The position numbers and the translations under genes were made by a program. Positions 1 through 12,590 of a stretch of DNA of 64,000 bases are shown here, in pieces (the first letter of the stretch is position 1; every line of letters starts with the position of its first letter). The notes below the pieces were generated by a model that searched no databases, was not told where the DNA came from, and saw only the letters and a program-made list of their open reading frames with translations. Source of the DNA: Antilocapra americana (lineage: Eukaryota > Chordata > Mammalia > Artiodactyla > Antilocapridae). Location of the stretch: positions 9,706,211-9,770,210 of the forward strand of contig ML664161.1 of NCBI GenBank assembly GCA_007570785.1, given 5' to 3'.

Positions 1-16
1 AAATTATAAAACGCTG

Positions 17-1483
17 ATGAAGGAAATCAAAGATGACACAAATAGATGGAGAAATATACTGTGTTCATGGATTGGAAGAATCAATATAGTGAAAATGAGT
101 ATACTACCCAAAGCAATCTATAGATTCAATGCAATTCCTATCAAGCTACCAGAGGTATTTTTCAGAGAATTAGAACAAATAATTTCACAATTGGTATGGA
201 AATACAAAAAACCTCGAATAGCCAAAGCAATCTTGAGTAAGAAGAATGGAACTGGAGGTATCAACCTACCTGACTTTAGGCTACACTACAAAGCCACAGT
301 CATCAAGATAGTATGGTACTGGCACAAAGACAGAAATATAGATCAATGGAACAAAATAGAAAGCCCAGAGATAAATCCACACACCTATGGACACCTTATC
401 TTTGACAAAGGAGGCAAGAATATACAATGGAGAAGAGACAACCTCTTTAACAAGTGGTGCTGGGAAAACTGGACAGCCACTTGTAAAAGAGTGAAGCTAG
501 AACACTTTATAACACCATACACAAAGATAAACTCAAAATGGATCAAAGATCTAAACATAAGACTAGAAACTATAAAACTCCTAGAGGAAAACATAGGCAA
601 AACACTCTCCGACATAAACCAAAGCAGGATCCTCTATGACCCACCTCCCAGAATATTGGAAATAAAAGCACGAATAAACAAATGGGACCTAAGTAAAATG
701 AAAAGCTTCTGCACAACAAAGGAAACTAAAAGCAAGGTGAAAAGGCAGCCTTCAGAATGGGAAAAAATAATAGGAAACGAATGAATGGACAAACAATTAA
801 TCTCAAAAATATACAAGCAACTCCTCCAGCCCCATCCCAGAAAAATAAATGACCCAATCAAAAAGTGGGCCAAAGAACTAAACAGACTTTTCTCAATAAA
901 GGACATAAAAATGGCTAACAAACACATGAAAAGATGCTCAACATCACTCATTATCAGAGAAATGCAAATCAAAACCACAATGAGGTACCACTTTACACCA
1001 GTCAGAACGGCTGCCATCCAAAAGTCTTCAAGCAATAAATGCTGGAGAGGATGTGGAGAAAAGGGAACCCTCTTACACTGTTCGTGGGAATGCAAAGTAG
1101 TACAGCCACTATGGAAAACAGTGTGGAGATTCCTTAAAAAACTGGAAATAGAACTGCCATATGACCCAGCAATCCCAGTGCTGGGCATACACACTGAGGA
1201 AACCAGAATTGAAAGAGACACGCGTAACCCAACCAGAATTGAAAGAGACACGCGTAACCCAGTGTTCATCGTGGCATTGTTTACAATAGCCAGGGCATGG
1301 AAACAACCTAGTTGTCCATCAACAGACGAATGGATAAGAAAGTTGTGGTACATATACACAATGGAATATTACTCAGCCATTAAAAAGAATTCATTTGAAT
1401 CAGTTCTACTGAGGTGGACAAAACTGGAGCCTATTATACAGAGTGAAGTAAGCCAGAAGGAAAACAAAAATACAGTATACTAA
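17..1483 (+). pseudogene. L1 ORF2 C-terminal segment, interrupted by one in-frame stop
   Basis: ORF2 is the L1 endonuclease/reverse transcriptase. Only the region after the RT core is present here. The frame runs from 17 to a TGA at 782-784 and resumes in the same frame at 785, ending at a stop at 1481-1483. Recognisable parts are [17 protein letters not shown], the cysteine-rich stretch [16 protein letters not shown] at about residues 79-94 of the second part, and the terminal [16 protein letters not shown] perfect 30-bp in-frame duplication lies at 1201-1260. The stop and the missing RT core make this a dead copy. Confidence 0.92.
1201..1260 (+). repeat. Perfect 30-bp tandem duplication inside L1 ORF2
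   Basis: Bases 1201-1230 and 1231-1260 are identical. The unit is 10 codons, so the frame is kept and the peptide [10 protein letters not shown] appears twice. Each copy still carries two CpGs in ACGCGT, which suggests a recent event or a young element. Confidence 0.97.
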
Positions 1484-1820
1484 TGCATATATATGGGATT
1501 TAGAAAGGTGGTAATGAGAACCCTGTATGCAAGACAGCAAAAGAAACGCAGATGTATAGAACAGTCTTTTGGACTCTATGGGAGAGGGAAAGGGTGGGAT
1601 GATATGGGAGATCAGCATTGAAACATGTTAATCATGTGAAATCAATCACCAGCCCAGGTTTGATGCTCAGGGCTGGTGCACTGGGGTGACCCAGAGGGAG
1701 GGAATCAGGAGGGAGGTGGGAGGGGGGGTTCTGGAGGGGGAACACATGTATACCCATGGCAGATTCATGTCAATGTATGGCAAAACCAACATGATAATGT
1801 AAAGAAAATAAAAAAAAAAG

Positions 1821-2264
1821 TTGTCATGATACGAAAAAAAATAAATAACATAAAAATGACCATTCTTAAACGTTAGATATTGGTGTGGATATCTCCATCT
1901 TACCTAGGTTTCTATCTATTGATCAATCATCTATCTACACCTTTATCCTTCCATTTACAATAGTGATATTATTTATTATCCATAGTATTATGTTTCTTTC
2001 TTTGAATATATCTTGAGCATTAATGCGATCCCCGTTTAATATTTTTCCTAATGAGAAATTTCTCCAGAGACACTGAGAGTTCTTATTGTCATAAATAACA
2101 TACATTGAATAGCCTTGTGTATACATCTTTGTTTACACGTTTGATCATTTCTAAATATTCATATTCTATCTGTTGTAATGTCCTCTTACATATTGGACTT
2201 GCCGAGTGAGGCATAGACATTACAATCCCAAAAAGCATATTTTACAAAATATACAACATGAAAG
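1821..2264. other. Intronic sequence, no recognised element
   Basis: AT-rich. A degenerate TCTA/ATC-type simple repeat lies near 1909-1935. No ORF, RNA or repeat family was recognised. Confidence 0.5.
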
Positions 2265-3440
2265 TTATTTACAGAAAAGTTTTACACTTTTGCCAACCAA
2301 GTATCTTTCTTGTTTTTCCTGTATCCTCCTGCACACTAGGTATTAGCAACATTTTAATCTATTCTTCGCTAATTATATGGGCATCAAAGGCACCTTATTT
2401 TAATTTGATTATTAAAGCAAGCACTCATATGTGTTGGCCATGTGTATATATACACTTCATGAATTTTATTCATTTTACAATTGAGATATTCTAATTCATA
2501 TAGATTTATTTTTACTTAGTATGTAGATATTAATTAAATTTTTTTCCAAATATATAATTTATTTTGAGTTATGTGTACCACGCTTTAGTGTCATGTAAAA
2601 CAAACTGGAAAGATTCCTATCTTTTTCAATACTCTGGAAGACTTGGAAATAGTTTAAAAAATTTCAGCCCAGCTTTTTAAACATTTTTTTATTTGATTAT
2701 TGTTATGTGTAGGTTTTCAATGTTTTGTATTAATTTTGTTAATTTATATTTTCTTAGAAAAATTATGTTTCATTCAGATTCTAAAATCTGTCTTTATAGT
2801 GAAGAACATTATATTTTTAGAACATCTTAAATGTCTGTGTAGCAGTGGTGTCATTCTGTTTTTTTTTGCTCTCAGTACTATATGGTTCTGTTTTCTGTTT
2901 CTTAATTGGAATTGCAGGGGTTTGATTTTGTTTTCTTAAAACCAACATACTCTTAGATTAATTTATTAATTCTCATATTCTTCCTAATTCATTGCTTTGC
3001 TTTTTATATTGGCTTTGTTATTTTTTCCTTATGCTTTCCTAAGGGATTTTGTTTTGCTTCTCTGTACTTTTTTTAAAAAACTAATATCTTTAATTAATAC
3101 TTAACTAATTTATTTTAGCTTTTCTCATATAGAAGTGTGTTGTGTGCTTTACCTAGGAAAAGAAAATTCACAGCTTTTATTTCCACCTTTTTTTGCCAAT
3201 AGCTCTTTTAAAAAGTGTGTGCTTCTTATTCTTTAAAATGTTACCTTACCACCTGCTTTTCTTGGTTACTTGTAAGACTAGACCTTTTTGCATATTTGTT
3301 AGTCATTTATATTTCATCATTTGTGGATTATTTACCATTTGTCAGACTCTTTACCAGTTGTCTTTTATGCTCTTACTCTTTTTCTTGTTTATTTTTACGA
3401 AATCAGTCATGGGTGCCTGGAGTTCTTGCATGTTCTGCAT
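2265..3440 (-). mobile_element. Decayed L1M (ancient LINE-1) ORF2 region, antisense
   Basis: The plus strand follows the reverse complement of mammalian L1 ORF2: a TTCTTGTTT..CTCCT..CACTAGGTATT stretch near 2310-2345, a GGAAGATTCCT..CTTTTTCAA stretch near 2610-2640, and T-rich blocks to about 3190. A second piece at 3230-3400 resembles the ORF2 end. It is heavily mutated and probably several fragments. The plus-strand ORFs here are by-products of T-richness. Confidence 0.5.
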
Positions 3441-5887
3441 TTCTTTCCCCATCCTACAAATTTGAACTTGTCTAAAGAATTGCCTCTTACCCCATGTGGT
3501 AGCCTTTTTCAAGGTACAGGTGTTATGACTGCAGGAGCTCAATGCTGAGGGACCCTTCTTTACTACATGGGACAAACATCTGCCTGAGAAAAAAGCTGGT
3601 ATAGAAGGAATAAAGCCAAAGATTAAGAGGCTGGAAAGCCTAGTGCTGAATCCTGAAGATCTTCCCTTGAATCAAAATATATAAGATAATTTGAAAAGGT
3701 AATATTCATTTGTTATTTTGAAACAGTGAGATAGGGATTTGAAGAAAATAAAATTATTAAGAAATTGAGAATTAAATTGCAGCATAAATTTTAAACTAGA
3801 AGCAATATGTAAAGAATAAGTGATAGTATCATATCAGAAATATAGAGGACAATATCAAAAATAGGAAAGATTTTAAAGACTTCATTACTAAAAAATTTTT
3901 ATAATTTCTGAGACTTTTTCTTGTATACAACTACATCTAACTTTTTAGTATCTCCATAAAGTAGATAAAACAGTTTCTCCCATTTGACAAATACTGAAAC
4001 CTATGGGGGAAGAAAGTCAACTGCATGGTAATGGATGGTAAACAGACTTGTGCTGGTGACCATTTTATAGTGTATAAGGATGCTGAAGTATAATGATAAC
4101 CTTTTGAAACTTATACAGTGTGTTTTTAAAAAACTTAAAAAAAAATATGCCAAAAGAAATCTAGTGGTTTTCCCAGGGGCTAAAATTGACAGAAAGTTCT
4201 CTTTCTTCCACATCAGCCTCCTTGTCCTAAATTATTCTGTTCAATACTTTCTCATATTTTTTAATTGTTAATACCTAGCACCTTTGTTAGCCATTGAGTA
4301 GAACTTCTCATGTAAACTTCCAATGGTTTTTCTGCTGGAAAACGTGAATTCAGTACTCCATCTGAGTTTAATGCTTCCCTTTTGTTTTTTTACCATGTAG
4401 AATCTTTCCTAAGGCTTGACTTCACAAGAGATTGGTCCAAACCAAATACTAGAGATTGAGTTGGTAGCTTCTTCTTGATTCTCCTTGCAGCTCACCTTGG
4501 TACTATTAGAACTTACATATAGAACTTCCTTTGCCTGGAGAATCATAAGGAGAAAAAAGCAAAAACAAACTTCAACCTCTAGAATTCACTGTTCTTTCTT
4601 TTACCACCTCTTCTTCTCATTCATACCTCAAGGGAACATAAACCATTGCTTATCAATTTCCATTTCCTAAATGTTCAAAGGATTGACATTTATGCATAGA
4701 TATAAAAAGAGAGTACTAATAGTGGAATTAAAGGATGAAATAGCACTGAGAGCCCCAGAAATGAGTCCTTGAACACAGTGGAGAACTGCTGGCATTCTAG
4801 CTGCAAAACGCCCCGTGTCTCTGAGTTGGGCATGCAGTAGATATAGGTGATAGTCTGCTTTTTATCATGTGTTTTCCCCTGAGGCTTTGTTGTTTGAAAA
4901 TCCTGCCTGGTGTCTGGCAGATCTTTGCAATGATCTTCCTGTGGGTTAATGCAGATAGAAGGATGGGCTTTAGGCACAAGAGCTAACCACCATCCTATCC
5001 TGCCAGTTCTCAATGGGACCTTTACAGTCTCTTTTTAGATACCAAGCTAAATGTTCATACTGCAAGGGTCTCATAACGAATAGTTTTCAGTTTTAATAAA
5101 TATCTTTTTATACCCTCTTAACAGACTGGAAAGAATCTCTACACCATAGAATAATACCCATTGGTTTTAAATTTTCTCTCATCTTGTTACATGAAAGGGG
5201 AATGAATCAGAGAGCTCATCCCTTGTAACTTTCCACATGGTGCCACATAGATCTACTAAAGTGTCTCCCTGGGAGAGAGAGAGTATGTGGGGCTGAGAGA
5301 TGCAGAGAATTATGTTCACACATCAGTGAACTTAAAAGTACCATCAGGGTTTTAGGAGCAGTGCTTTTCAGCCAAGTAGGCCAAGATGTGACCTCTATTA
5401 AATTTATGGGAATTGGAGAAATGAGGTTACTCCCTGGGTGACATGCTGTTGAATGACAGTAAAAAGTAATTAATCACTCCTACTCCTATTTGTTAAAATA
5501 GCTATGCTTCTATCCCCCCCCCCCCCTTTCAAGTAACCTTAAAATAGAGGTGTGGCCACAGTGGGTTCCTTCTACTGTGCTTCACCTTGATCTGACCAGT
5601 CAGTAATTTGCTTATGCTCTGAAGCATGTAAATGATACACATTAACCTTCAGGGTATTTTTCAGGGATACCCCTAAACTCTAGCTATCTGATGTGCAAAG
5701 CAGATTAGAAATACGGCAGGAGTGAGATGAATTAATACAATAAATCTTCCTTCCTTCTTCAGCTCATTAAGATAGCGATTTTAAAATGAAGATAATGTTA
5801 ATAGCGTGCTTGTTTCAAGGTATTATTTATATTATAAAGTAAATGTATTATCACATACAAAGTCAGCTCTTGTACAGTAATTATAAT
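3441..5887. other. Intronic sequence with a C13 tract
   Basis: No gene or repeat family recognised. A run of 13 C lies at 5514-5526, A-rich tracts near 4125-4147, and a short GA run at 5274-5283. A 107-residue minus-strand ORF at 4690-5013 has no recognisable motif or splice context. Confidence 0.45.
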
Positions 5888-6102
5888 AGCCAGCAGTTAT
5901 TGAGTGTTGACTGTCTGGCATTGTTCTAAGTTCATATAGTACTGTACTTGATATTGCCTTTTATTGATGATATCTTATTAAATATTATTACTCCTAATTT
6001 TCAGGTAAGGAATGTGGCTGAAGAGAGGGTACTAACTTATCAGATAGTAAGTTCTAAAACTATGATTTAAATCCAGCTCTGTCACGTCACCTAGATCCTG
6101 TA
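5888..6102 (-). mobile_element. MIR SINE, antisense
   Basis: Reads as reverse-complement MIR: a TTATTGAGTGTTGACTGTCTGGCA-like start, a central region near 6000-6030, then ATTTAAATCCAGCTCTGTC matching the tRNA-derived head. Confidence 0.75.
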
Positions 6103-6404
6103 TTTTTTAGATAGCATTCTCCTTGGCTGGCCATTAATGAGTCACAGTCAAATCTAGAAGGACAAATGTGAAATCTTAACAGTTACCATCAGTGCTAGTT
6201 TCTTACTTATGATTACTTAATTCACATTCATACATGCAGTGAGGCAGATCTATATAGCAGTCCAGTGATCTCGAAATATCTATAAATGTATGTATCTATC
6301 TATCCATCTAGCTATACCTCACTGGATTACCACTAAGGAAATGGGAAGATAGTTTTAAGATAGGCAGGGAAAGAGAGAGATGGATCAACATTTATTAAGC
6401 AACA

Positions 6405-6686
6405 GGAGAATGCAATGGCAGCCCACTCCAGTACTCTTGCCTGGAGAATCCCATGGACAGAGGAGCCTGGTAGGCTGCAGTCCATGGGTTTGCGAAGAGT
6501 CAGACACGACTGAGCGACTTCACTTTCACTTTCCACTTTCATGCACTGGAGAAGGAAATGGCAACCCACTCGAGCATTTTTGCCTGGAGAATCCCACGGA
6601 CAGCGGAGCCTGGTGGGCTGCCCTATATGGGGTCACACAGAGTCGGACACGAGTGAAGCAACTTAGCACCAGCAGCAGAAGCAGCA
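6405..6686 (+). mobile_element. Bov-A2 SINE (dimer of Bov-A)
   Basis: Two tandem Bov-A monomers, about 6405-6540 and 6547-6660. Each has CCACTC..TTGCCTGGAGAATCCCA and ends in the AGTCRGACACGA core. The tail is a short CAG/CAGAAG repeat near 6668-6686. No tRNA head is present. No convincing target duplication was found. Confidence 0.92.
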
Positions 6687-8136
6687 AGGCACTTTTACAT
6701 ATAAGAATCACTGAATTCCTACGATTACCCATTTTATAGACAGTTCATTAATTTTACAAGCAGAAGAGGCTGGAACATGTGAAAATGGAGAGAAGAAGGA
6801 CTAGATTATGTGCTTGAATGAAGAAAAGAGATGGTGGAGTTTCTCTAGGGAGAAAAAGAGCATAATTCTTGTCAAGATCATAGGTCTTTGTCTGGAGTCT
6901 GGGGATGAAGGCCTTGCTGGTAGCAGTAAGGGCCTACTGGACTGTAGGATGTCCTGTCAGATTGACTAGTTCCGTAAGCAGGGAGTTGTTTATCTACTCC
7001 TTCATCCTCGTTGCTGAATAGCTGTAAAACTAAAATTAATATTTTGAGGAAATTTGATAATAATTGGGGTTTTTTGTGGAATCTTTGGTCTTTATATATT
7101 AATCTGTAGTTGTATTTCTTTTAAAATTTATATTCATATCAATGAAATGTTTTTCATTACCTCATTTTGTTTAAATGGGGAAAAGCTGGGTTATCTGGGA
7201 GTATATATTTTATTTAAAAATGTCAGAATAACCATACTCAGAGAAGTGAGATATCAATAACATGCTTTTGACAGGATATAACTTTCAAGAATTTAAGAGT
7301 AAAGGGAATTAATAAACAATAATCCACAAATTCATTGCCCTATGAAATATCACTTGATTTCATTCTTATGTTCTCTTTTAGCTATTATGGACATTTATAG
7401 CAGTTTTAATTATTTTGGAGCATACTCCAAGAACATATAGTAGGAAAAAACTACCCCTAAACTCACTGGCAATATGCAGTTATTTTCTGTCCACACATCT
7501 ATAGGTTGGCTAAGATTGGCCATTCTAGGCAGTGTTCAGCTTGGTCGTTAACTCTGGGTTAACTATGACTTGTAACAGCAGCTGTCTGAGATGTGATCTT
7601 CTCATGGAAAAAGCAGAAGTGGAAGAGAGCAAGACAACTGGACAAGCACATTGAAAGTCTTGATCACTTCAGGTCCTCAGCATCCTGTTGGCCGAAGAAA
7701 GTCACATGGCCAAGCCCAGCGGCAAGGGCTGAGACCATGGCTAGGATATGGATGAATAATAATGCTCTGATTGGGTGGGGGTGAGGTGAAGAACTGGAAC
7801 AAGTAATTTAATCTACTGCAAGCAGAGAAATATATTTATTTCCCTAAGAATTTCTTTTCCAAATTCCTCAACCACACATACTCATGTGAAGGTGTGCCAT
7901 GTGGGTTATGACACAAAAGAAAAGTCTAGGTCTCTACCACCACTGGTTTCTTCCTTTTCTTCCAGTAATGCTGAAGTTCTGAAATTGTATGTTCCACAGA
8001 AATTTAAGGAGTTGTTACATTAAAAACATTTCTCAGGTCAAATAAGCTACTGATAAGCCTAACTGGAGAGGTACTAAAACTACTTACCATACTAATGTAT
8101 ACTGCAAGTATCTAAGAGGAAGATATGGCAAACAGT
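6687..8136. other. Intronic sequence, no recognised element
   Basis: No supported coding region. Short ORFs at 7054-7260 and 7593-7784 show no family motif, and I assign no repeat family. Confidence 0.4.
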
Positions 8137-8253
8137 ATTTCACAAACTTATTTGACTGTAGACTCCCTTTCCTGCAACAAACTCATTTTTTTTTTTAAAA
8201 AGAACATCTTTTGAAGCCCAGAATTTTGTGAAGTTCATTTTGGGAAATGCTAT
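8137..8253. mobile_element. Probable hAT-type non-autonomous DNA transposon relic
   Basis: The left end CAGTATTTCACAAAC and the right end TTTTGGGAAATGCTA are imperfect inverted repeats of each other. Length and CAGTRTTTC termini fit a short hAT MITE. An internal T-run lies near 8187-8196. The exact family was not identified. Confidence 0.45.
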
Positions 8254-9276
8254 CCTAAGGTACCATCTTTCTTACTTCTTAGTTCAAGCGGGGCTGGCAT
8301 CTGGTTAATGCTCCAATTTTGAGATAAATGTTTCTAAAAAGAATTTGAGGAGAAGAAGAAGCTGGGTTAGCACATCTGATCTGAAGGCAATGTAATTTTA
8401 TTATTGATGTGAGCTAGTATACTCTATTTCAGCTTATATGTTACTCATGTTACTATTACATTAGTCAGATTTAAACATGTCTCACCATCTTTTAAAATTC
8501 TCCTTTTAAGCACTTCAGAGATGTTTGTGTACATATTTAAAGTGCACTGGAACTTACTGTTTGTGGATGTCAAGAGATTTTTTTTTTTAGGCCCAGGAAG
8601 AATGGTATCCTGGGGTCATTTAGTCCTTTCTGTTAAATCAGATATAAAAATCTAATTAGTATTGTTTGTTTTTTTGTTTTACATTATCAATACCAATGGT
8701 TATTTTCCTTCTTTACTTCGCAGAATATAAGTTTAAACTAACAACTTGATGTTGTGCTATGGAGAATAACACTTTTTAAAAAACACCCATGAAACTGGGA
8801 CAGTTTTAACTCAGTAGGAAATATTTTTTTACATGTAAAATTTTTATAGAATGTTATAAATGAAAAAAAATATTTTAAATATCTGAGATTTTAAGGCCAG
8901 TCAGGGATAGTAAAACCTTTGAAGAATATGTTATATTCTGTGGATAAACGGACTGTATCAATCAATATTGTGACTTTTTAAGAGTTTGCTTTTAAAAATA
9001 GGATAAAGGAAAATGATTCACTACTTTGAGGTAAAATGTCAGTATGTTTCTGCATAATCCCTTTCTTATCAATATATGTTAATGTCAAAAGAATGATTAT
9101 GTGGTGTATGATGTTCTGGCATAGTGAATGTGACAGGGCAGTGCATGGTCCCCTATTCCAAGGGTCAGCAAACTCTTTGGGACCTTTCAAGAGAGTTTCT
9201 GGAGAGGAGCTGAATAGTTAATTCTATACCACTAAAAATATTTTCATGGGAATTTGCAATTTATATAAACATTTAT
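8254..9276. other. AT-rich intronic sequence, no recognised element
   Basis: Contains T-runs at about 8579-8588 and A/T-rich patches at 8820-8880. The overlapping plus and minus ORFs at 8978-9221 show no motifs. Confidence 0.45.
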
Positions 9277-9388
9277 GAAAGTGAAAGTGTTAATCACTTA
9301 GTCGTGTCTGACTCTTTGCAACCCCATGGACTGTAGCCTGCCAGGCTCCTTTTTCCATGGAATTCTCCAGGCAAGAATACTGGCATGT
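9277..9388 (-). mobile_element. Bov-A SINE fragment, antisense
   Basis: Begins GAAAGTGAAAGTGTTAATCAC, continues through the TCGTGTCTGACTCTTTGCAAC core and ends near CAGGCAAGAATACTGG, the reverse complement of one Bov-A monomer. The tRNA head is absent. Confidence 0.88.
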
Positions 9389-9394
9389 GTAACC

Positions 9395-9530
9395 ATTATT
9401 GTCTTATTTTGTCATCACCAAAGCTCTAAGAAGCAGGTCAGGCAGCCACTGACTACCAGTTTGTGTGTGATAAAACTGAGATTCAGAGAAATCTAGCGAC
9501 CTGCCTGAGGTCACATGGTTCATAAATAGA
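9395..9530 (-). mobile_element. MIR SINE, antisense
   Basis: The MIR core is clear: GATAAAACTGAGATTCAGAG, then a CTGCCTGAGGTCACATGG segment equivalent to the CTTGCCCAAGGTCACACAG block. The head end is missing. Confidence 0.75.
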
Positions 9531-10439
9531 CGATGAAGAAACTAAAAATATTTCTTCTCATTTCAAATTTAGTGTGTTTCCCCTATCTTTGAATATTTCC
9601 TTCTGAGCTGTTTTGTTTACAACGTTTGCTTTCTGATTCCTAAAGTATATAGTTCATGTTACAAATTAGACTTATCTCTCTCTCATGACTAGTTGAAAAA
9701 TGGTGGAAAGGGTGGGAGCTTAAGTATGGTCTTCAAATTTAAATAGTTTAAAGGAAAAGAGGCATAAAAGCAATGATAAGAGGATCTGAATTCCTGAAGG
9801 GACTATTAAAACAATAATTTATGAGTCTTTGCAGAGAAAAAAAAGTTTATATAGTACATGCAAGTCATTCCTCCATACAAGGATAAAACTTTTTTTAAAG
9901 TGTAACCATTGAAGTTTCAGTGTAAAAGCAGGCATGCTGTTTCCCAGAGCTGGTGAGGCGACATAATGGAAAGGAGTACTTTTACTAGAGAACTAATCAA
10001 GATTTCAAGGGATGTGAGAACAGGTGATGACTTACTTTGATGGTTCTCAGTCCAAGTGCATGAGAAGGGAATGGTTACATTCTCTCTCACCAACAAATAC
10101 CCTCACAACAGAGTCTCCTAAAGGCTCTGTGAAAATGTTTTCCATTTCTAAAATAAAGGGAAAGACTCACCCAGATAAATAGGAAGTGAATTTCTGTATT
10201 GACCTTCTTTGGGAAATTCAGGTTTAACATGAAGACAACACTTCCCATCTCCTGTCTGTCTATATGCTAACTAATAGCAGGAACCCCTAGGAGAAATATG
10301 TATGAAGGAGAAAATATATTTCTACTTCAATATTTTAGTTAGTTACATGTGATGGGGAGAAAATTGATGAGGAAATGTGATGATTATAACACTGCTTTAG
10401 TGAATTATACTGTAATGTAACTTAAATTTGTTAAACGTC
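9531..10439. other. Intronic sequence, no recognised element
   Basis: Ordinary AT-leaning sequence without ORFs over 60 codons, simple repeats or recognised transposons. Confidence 0.4.
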
Positions 10440-10672
10440 ATTTATTACCAGAAGAATATTATTTCGTATGCCATGAACTCTGCTAAGCTCTTTACTTGTA
10501 TAATCTTATAGATTCAATATTATTTTCACCTTATTATTTTAACTTTATAGATGACTTTGGGCATGGGCAGTTTAAATAACTTCCTCAAGGTCACAAAGCC
10601 ATAGCAAACAACTAAACTTGGATTCAAATTCACGTAACTCGGAGCCCTGAGGAGATTCTCTTAACTACTGCC
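10440..10672 (-). mobile_element. MIR SINE, antisense, near full length
   Basis: Starts in the L2-like tail (CATTTATTACC), passes CTGCTAAGCTCTTTAC and CCTCAAGGTCACAAAGCC, and ends in GATTCAAATTCACG..CTCTTAACTACTGCC, the complement of the tRNA-derived head. Confidence 0.8.
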
Positions 10673-10675
10673 TTT

Positions 10676-10866
10676 TACTTATTTATTTAAATTGTTTTTG
10701 GAGTATAGTTGTTGTATGGCAAAAGGAGTCAGTTATACATATACATATATTCAGTCTTTTAGATTCTGTTTCCATATAGGTCATTACAGAGTATTGGATA
10801 GAGTGCCTGGTACTATACAGTAGGCTTTTTATTAGTTATTTATTTCATATGTAGTTAACTTACTGC
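10676..10866 (-). mobile_element. Old ruminant L1 3' UTR fragment, antisense
   Basis: Matches the complement of an artiodactyl L1 3' end: TTTGGAGTATAGTTGTTGTA, CAGTTATACATATACATATAT, a GTCATTACAGAGTATTGGAT block, and GTACTATACAGTAGG. It directly abuts the preceding MIR. Confidence 0.75.
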
Positions 10867-12446
10867 ATTTTAAAATAATCTCCTATTTAAATACTGACTC
10901 CTGTAGTGCTGGTACTTTAGTACTAGGTATAGGAAATGTGTGTATCTGTCCCTTATCAGTCATGACAAAGTTAAAAAGGCAAATGCATTGAGGAAGAAAT
11001 AAAGTTAAAAGCATCATATCTTTAGGGTGAGTAGTTCTTTGGATAAAAACATACCAGGTGGTTAAATATATCTGAAGACTGAACCAACTAGCAACACGCA
11101 CTGATTCTATTTTAGTGCTGATATGTCGTATTAACTGTGGATCATACTTGAGTGAAAATTCTGACCATGTAAAATCATCTTAACACTGACGCCAGATGAC
11201 CAGAAAGGAGAGATGATATCAAGTATTACTTTAACTCATCAACTTCCCAATTGTCATATTTGCACATTATCTTAGCCTCTTTTTACTGCCAAGAAATGAT
11301 ATCAGGACAAGTCAGATGAATGAGAATTGCTTCCCCCTAATTAGTATTACAGATCTTCCTTCAGGGTCCTTGTGAGTCCTGAGGCCACGTCACTTTCCAA
11401 AAATACCCATTGAGCAGCTGCAGACTCTCCATTGCCTGGCATTTATGGCTATCTTTCACACTAGTGTTTGGTAATGATGAATAGAAGAAAACAGGTCTGC
11501 AGATGAGAAGGAAATCTTCTTGCTGTTATTTTCCAACTATCATGGTTACACTAATTACAAGAACTTGGGAAAGTTTGTAGTACAAACCCATTTTGCAATT
11601 CTGGCCTACATATGATGTCTAAAAATGTCTATCATTAATGTCACCCTGAAAATGTTTTAGTTTGTTAAAGAATTTCTCTAGGTGCCCAAGTTTATAAAGT
11701 TACTGTCTAAAATATGATATTGTCAAAAGATTGACAGTGAGCTGATATAGATTGGGCAGAAGTTCAGGTGCAATTCTCTATTTCTTGTGAGCTTGACAAA
11801 TCACAAATATTGTGTATGCAGTCCTCATTATGACTTGAAATCACTGCTAGTTTCAAGGAATGCATTGTTGATGATAGTATGGTGAACATAAGAAAGAAAA
11901 AGCATATCCATGATGAACTCCTCATTTAAAATAGGTCAAAAAGTTAAAAATAGTCTCCAAGCCCTTTCCCTAAAACGAAACCCCATCATTGATAAAATAA
12001 CATTTTTTCTTTGTAGGTTATAAAAATTGTCTTTTTTTAATACATAAGGGAAGAAAAAATAATGATATTACTACATCTTTTCCATATGAATTTATTTCTT
12101 CATCTTTTATTTACTTTAAAACATAAGTTTTCTTTCATCACTTAATACTGAGTCAACAGAAATAATCATATTTAGTGATCAAATAGTATATGTTAAAGCT
12201 ATAATTCCCAATCAATAACACAAAAAATGTAAACAAAAATTTCTCTCATTTTATTCATTAACCTACTATTAATCAATAAAGGAGACAGTTTTCCCACCCA
12301 GTGTATGAGTAGGGAAATGTTATTAGTGTTCTTGGCAAAAATATTCCTGAAATGTTATTTTGATAATTCTTAATTTCTGAAAATGTGGAATTATTGGTGA
12401 GGGTATATGTGAAGGAAAACAAGTCTGTTGTGATTAGAACTGTAAT
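10867..12446. other. Intronic sequence, no recognised element
   Basis: Nothing supported. Short ORFs at 10883-11101 and 12273-12470 show no recognisable domain. T- and A-runs near 12003-12060 are the only low-complexity feature. Confidence 0.4.
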
Positions 12447-12590
12447 AGGGGTTCCAGATATAGCAAACAAAAATACATGACACCTATTTAAAACTGAATT
12501 TTATATAAACAATGTTTATATAAAACAATTTTTATAAATTATTTAGTATAATTCATGTCTCATGGATTTACATATTCTATAGCATACCAT
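12447..12590. repeat. AT-rich relic with a 12-bp perfect hairpin
   Basis: Inverted repeat TTTTATATAAAC at 12499-12510 and GTTTATATAAAA at 12514-12525, with a 3-nt loop. The flanks (ATATAGCAAACAAAAATACA, GAATTTTATATAAAC) resemble a palindromic segment of ancient L1M 3' UTRs, but the identification is tentative. Confidence 0.4.

Larger units (their letters stand above)
1..1820 (+). mobile_element. Bovine-type LINE-1, 3' part (ORF2 C-terminus, 3' UTR, poly-A)
   Basis: The block holds the end of L1 ORF2, then a 3' UTR with a G-rich stretch at about 1690-1740, then an A-rich tail at 1801-1820. The 5' end lies left of the window, so neither truncation point nor target duplication can be judged. 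The 3' UTR resembles that of the L1 at 45469-46202. It differs from the subtype at 20334-20750 and 62580-63620. Confidence 0.93.

Noticed and set aside
634..1359. 241-residue minus-strand [18 protein letters not shown] and onward
   Set aside because: It is the antisense of L1 ORF2 and the same antisense peptide appears opposite the L1 at 63037-63378.
3193..3548. Three overlapping hydrophobic plus-strand ORFs that look like membrane proteins
   Set aside because: Hydrophobicity follows from T-rich antisense L1M sequence. The frames overlap one another.
4690..5013. 107-residue minus-strand ORF
   Set aside because: No domain, no splice context and no conservation evidence. The length is plausible by chance in 64 kb.
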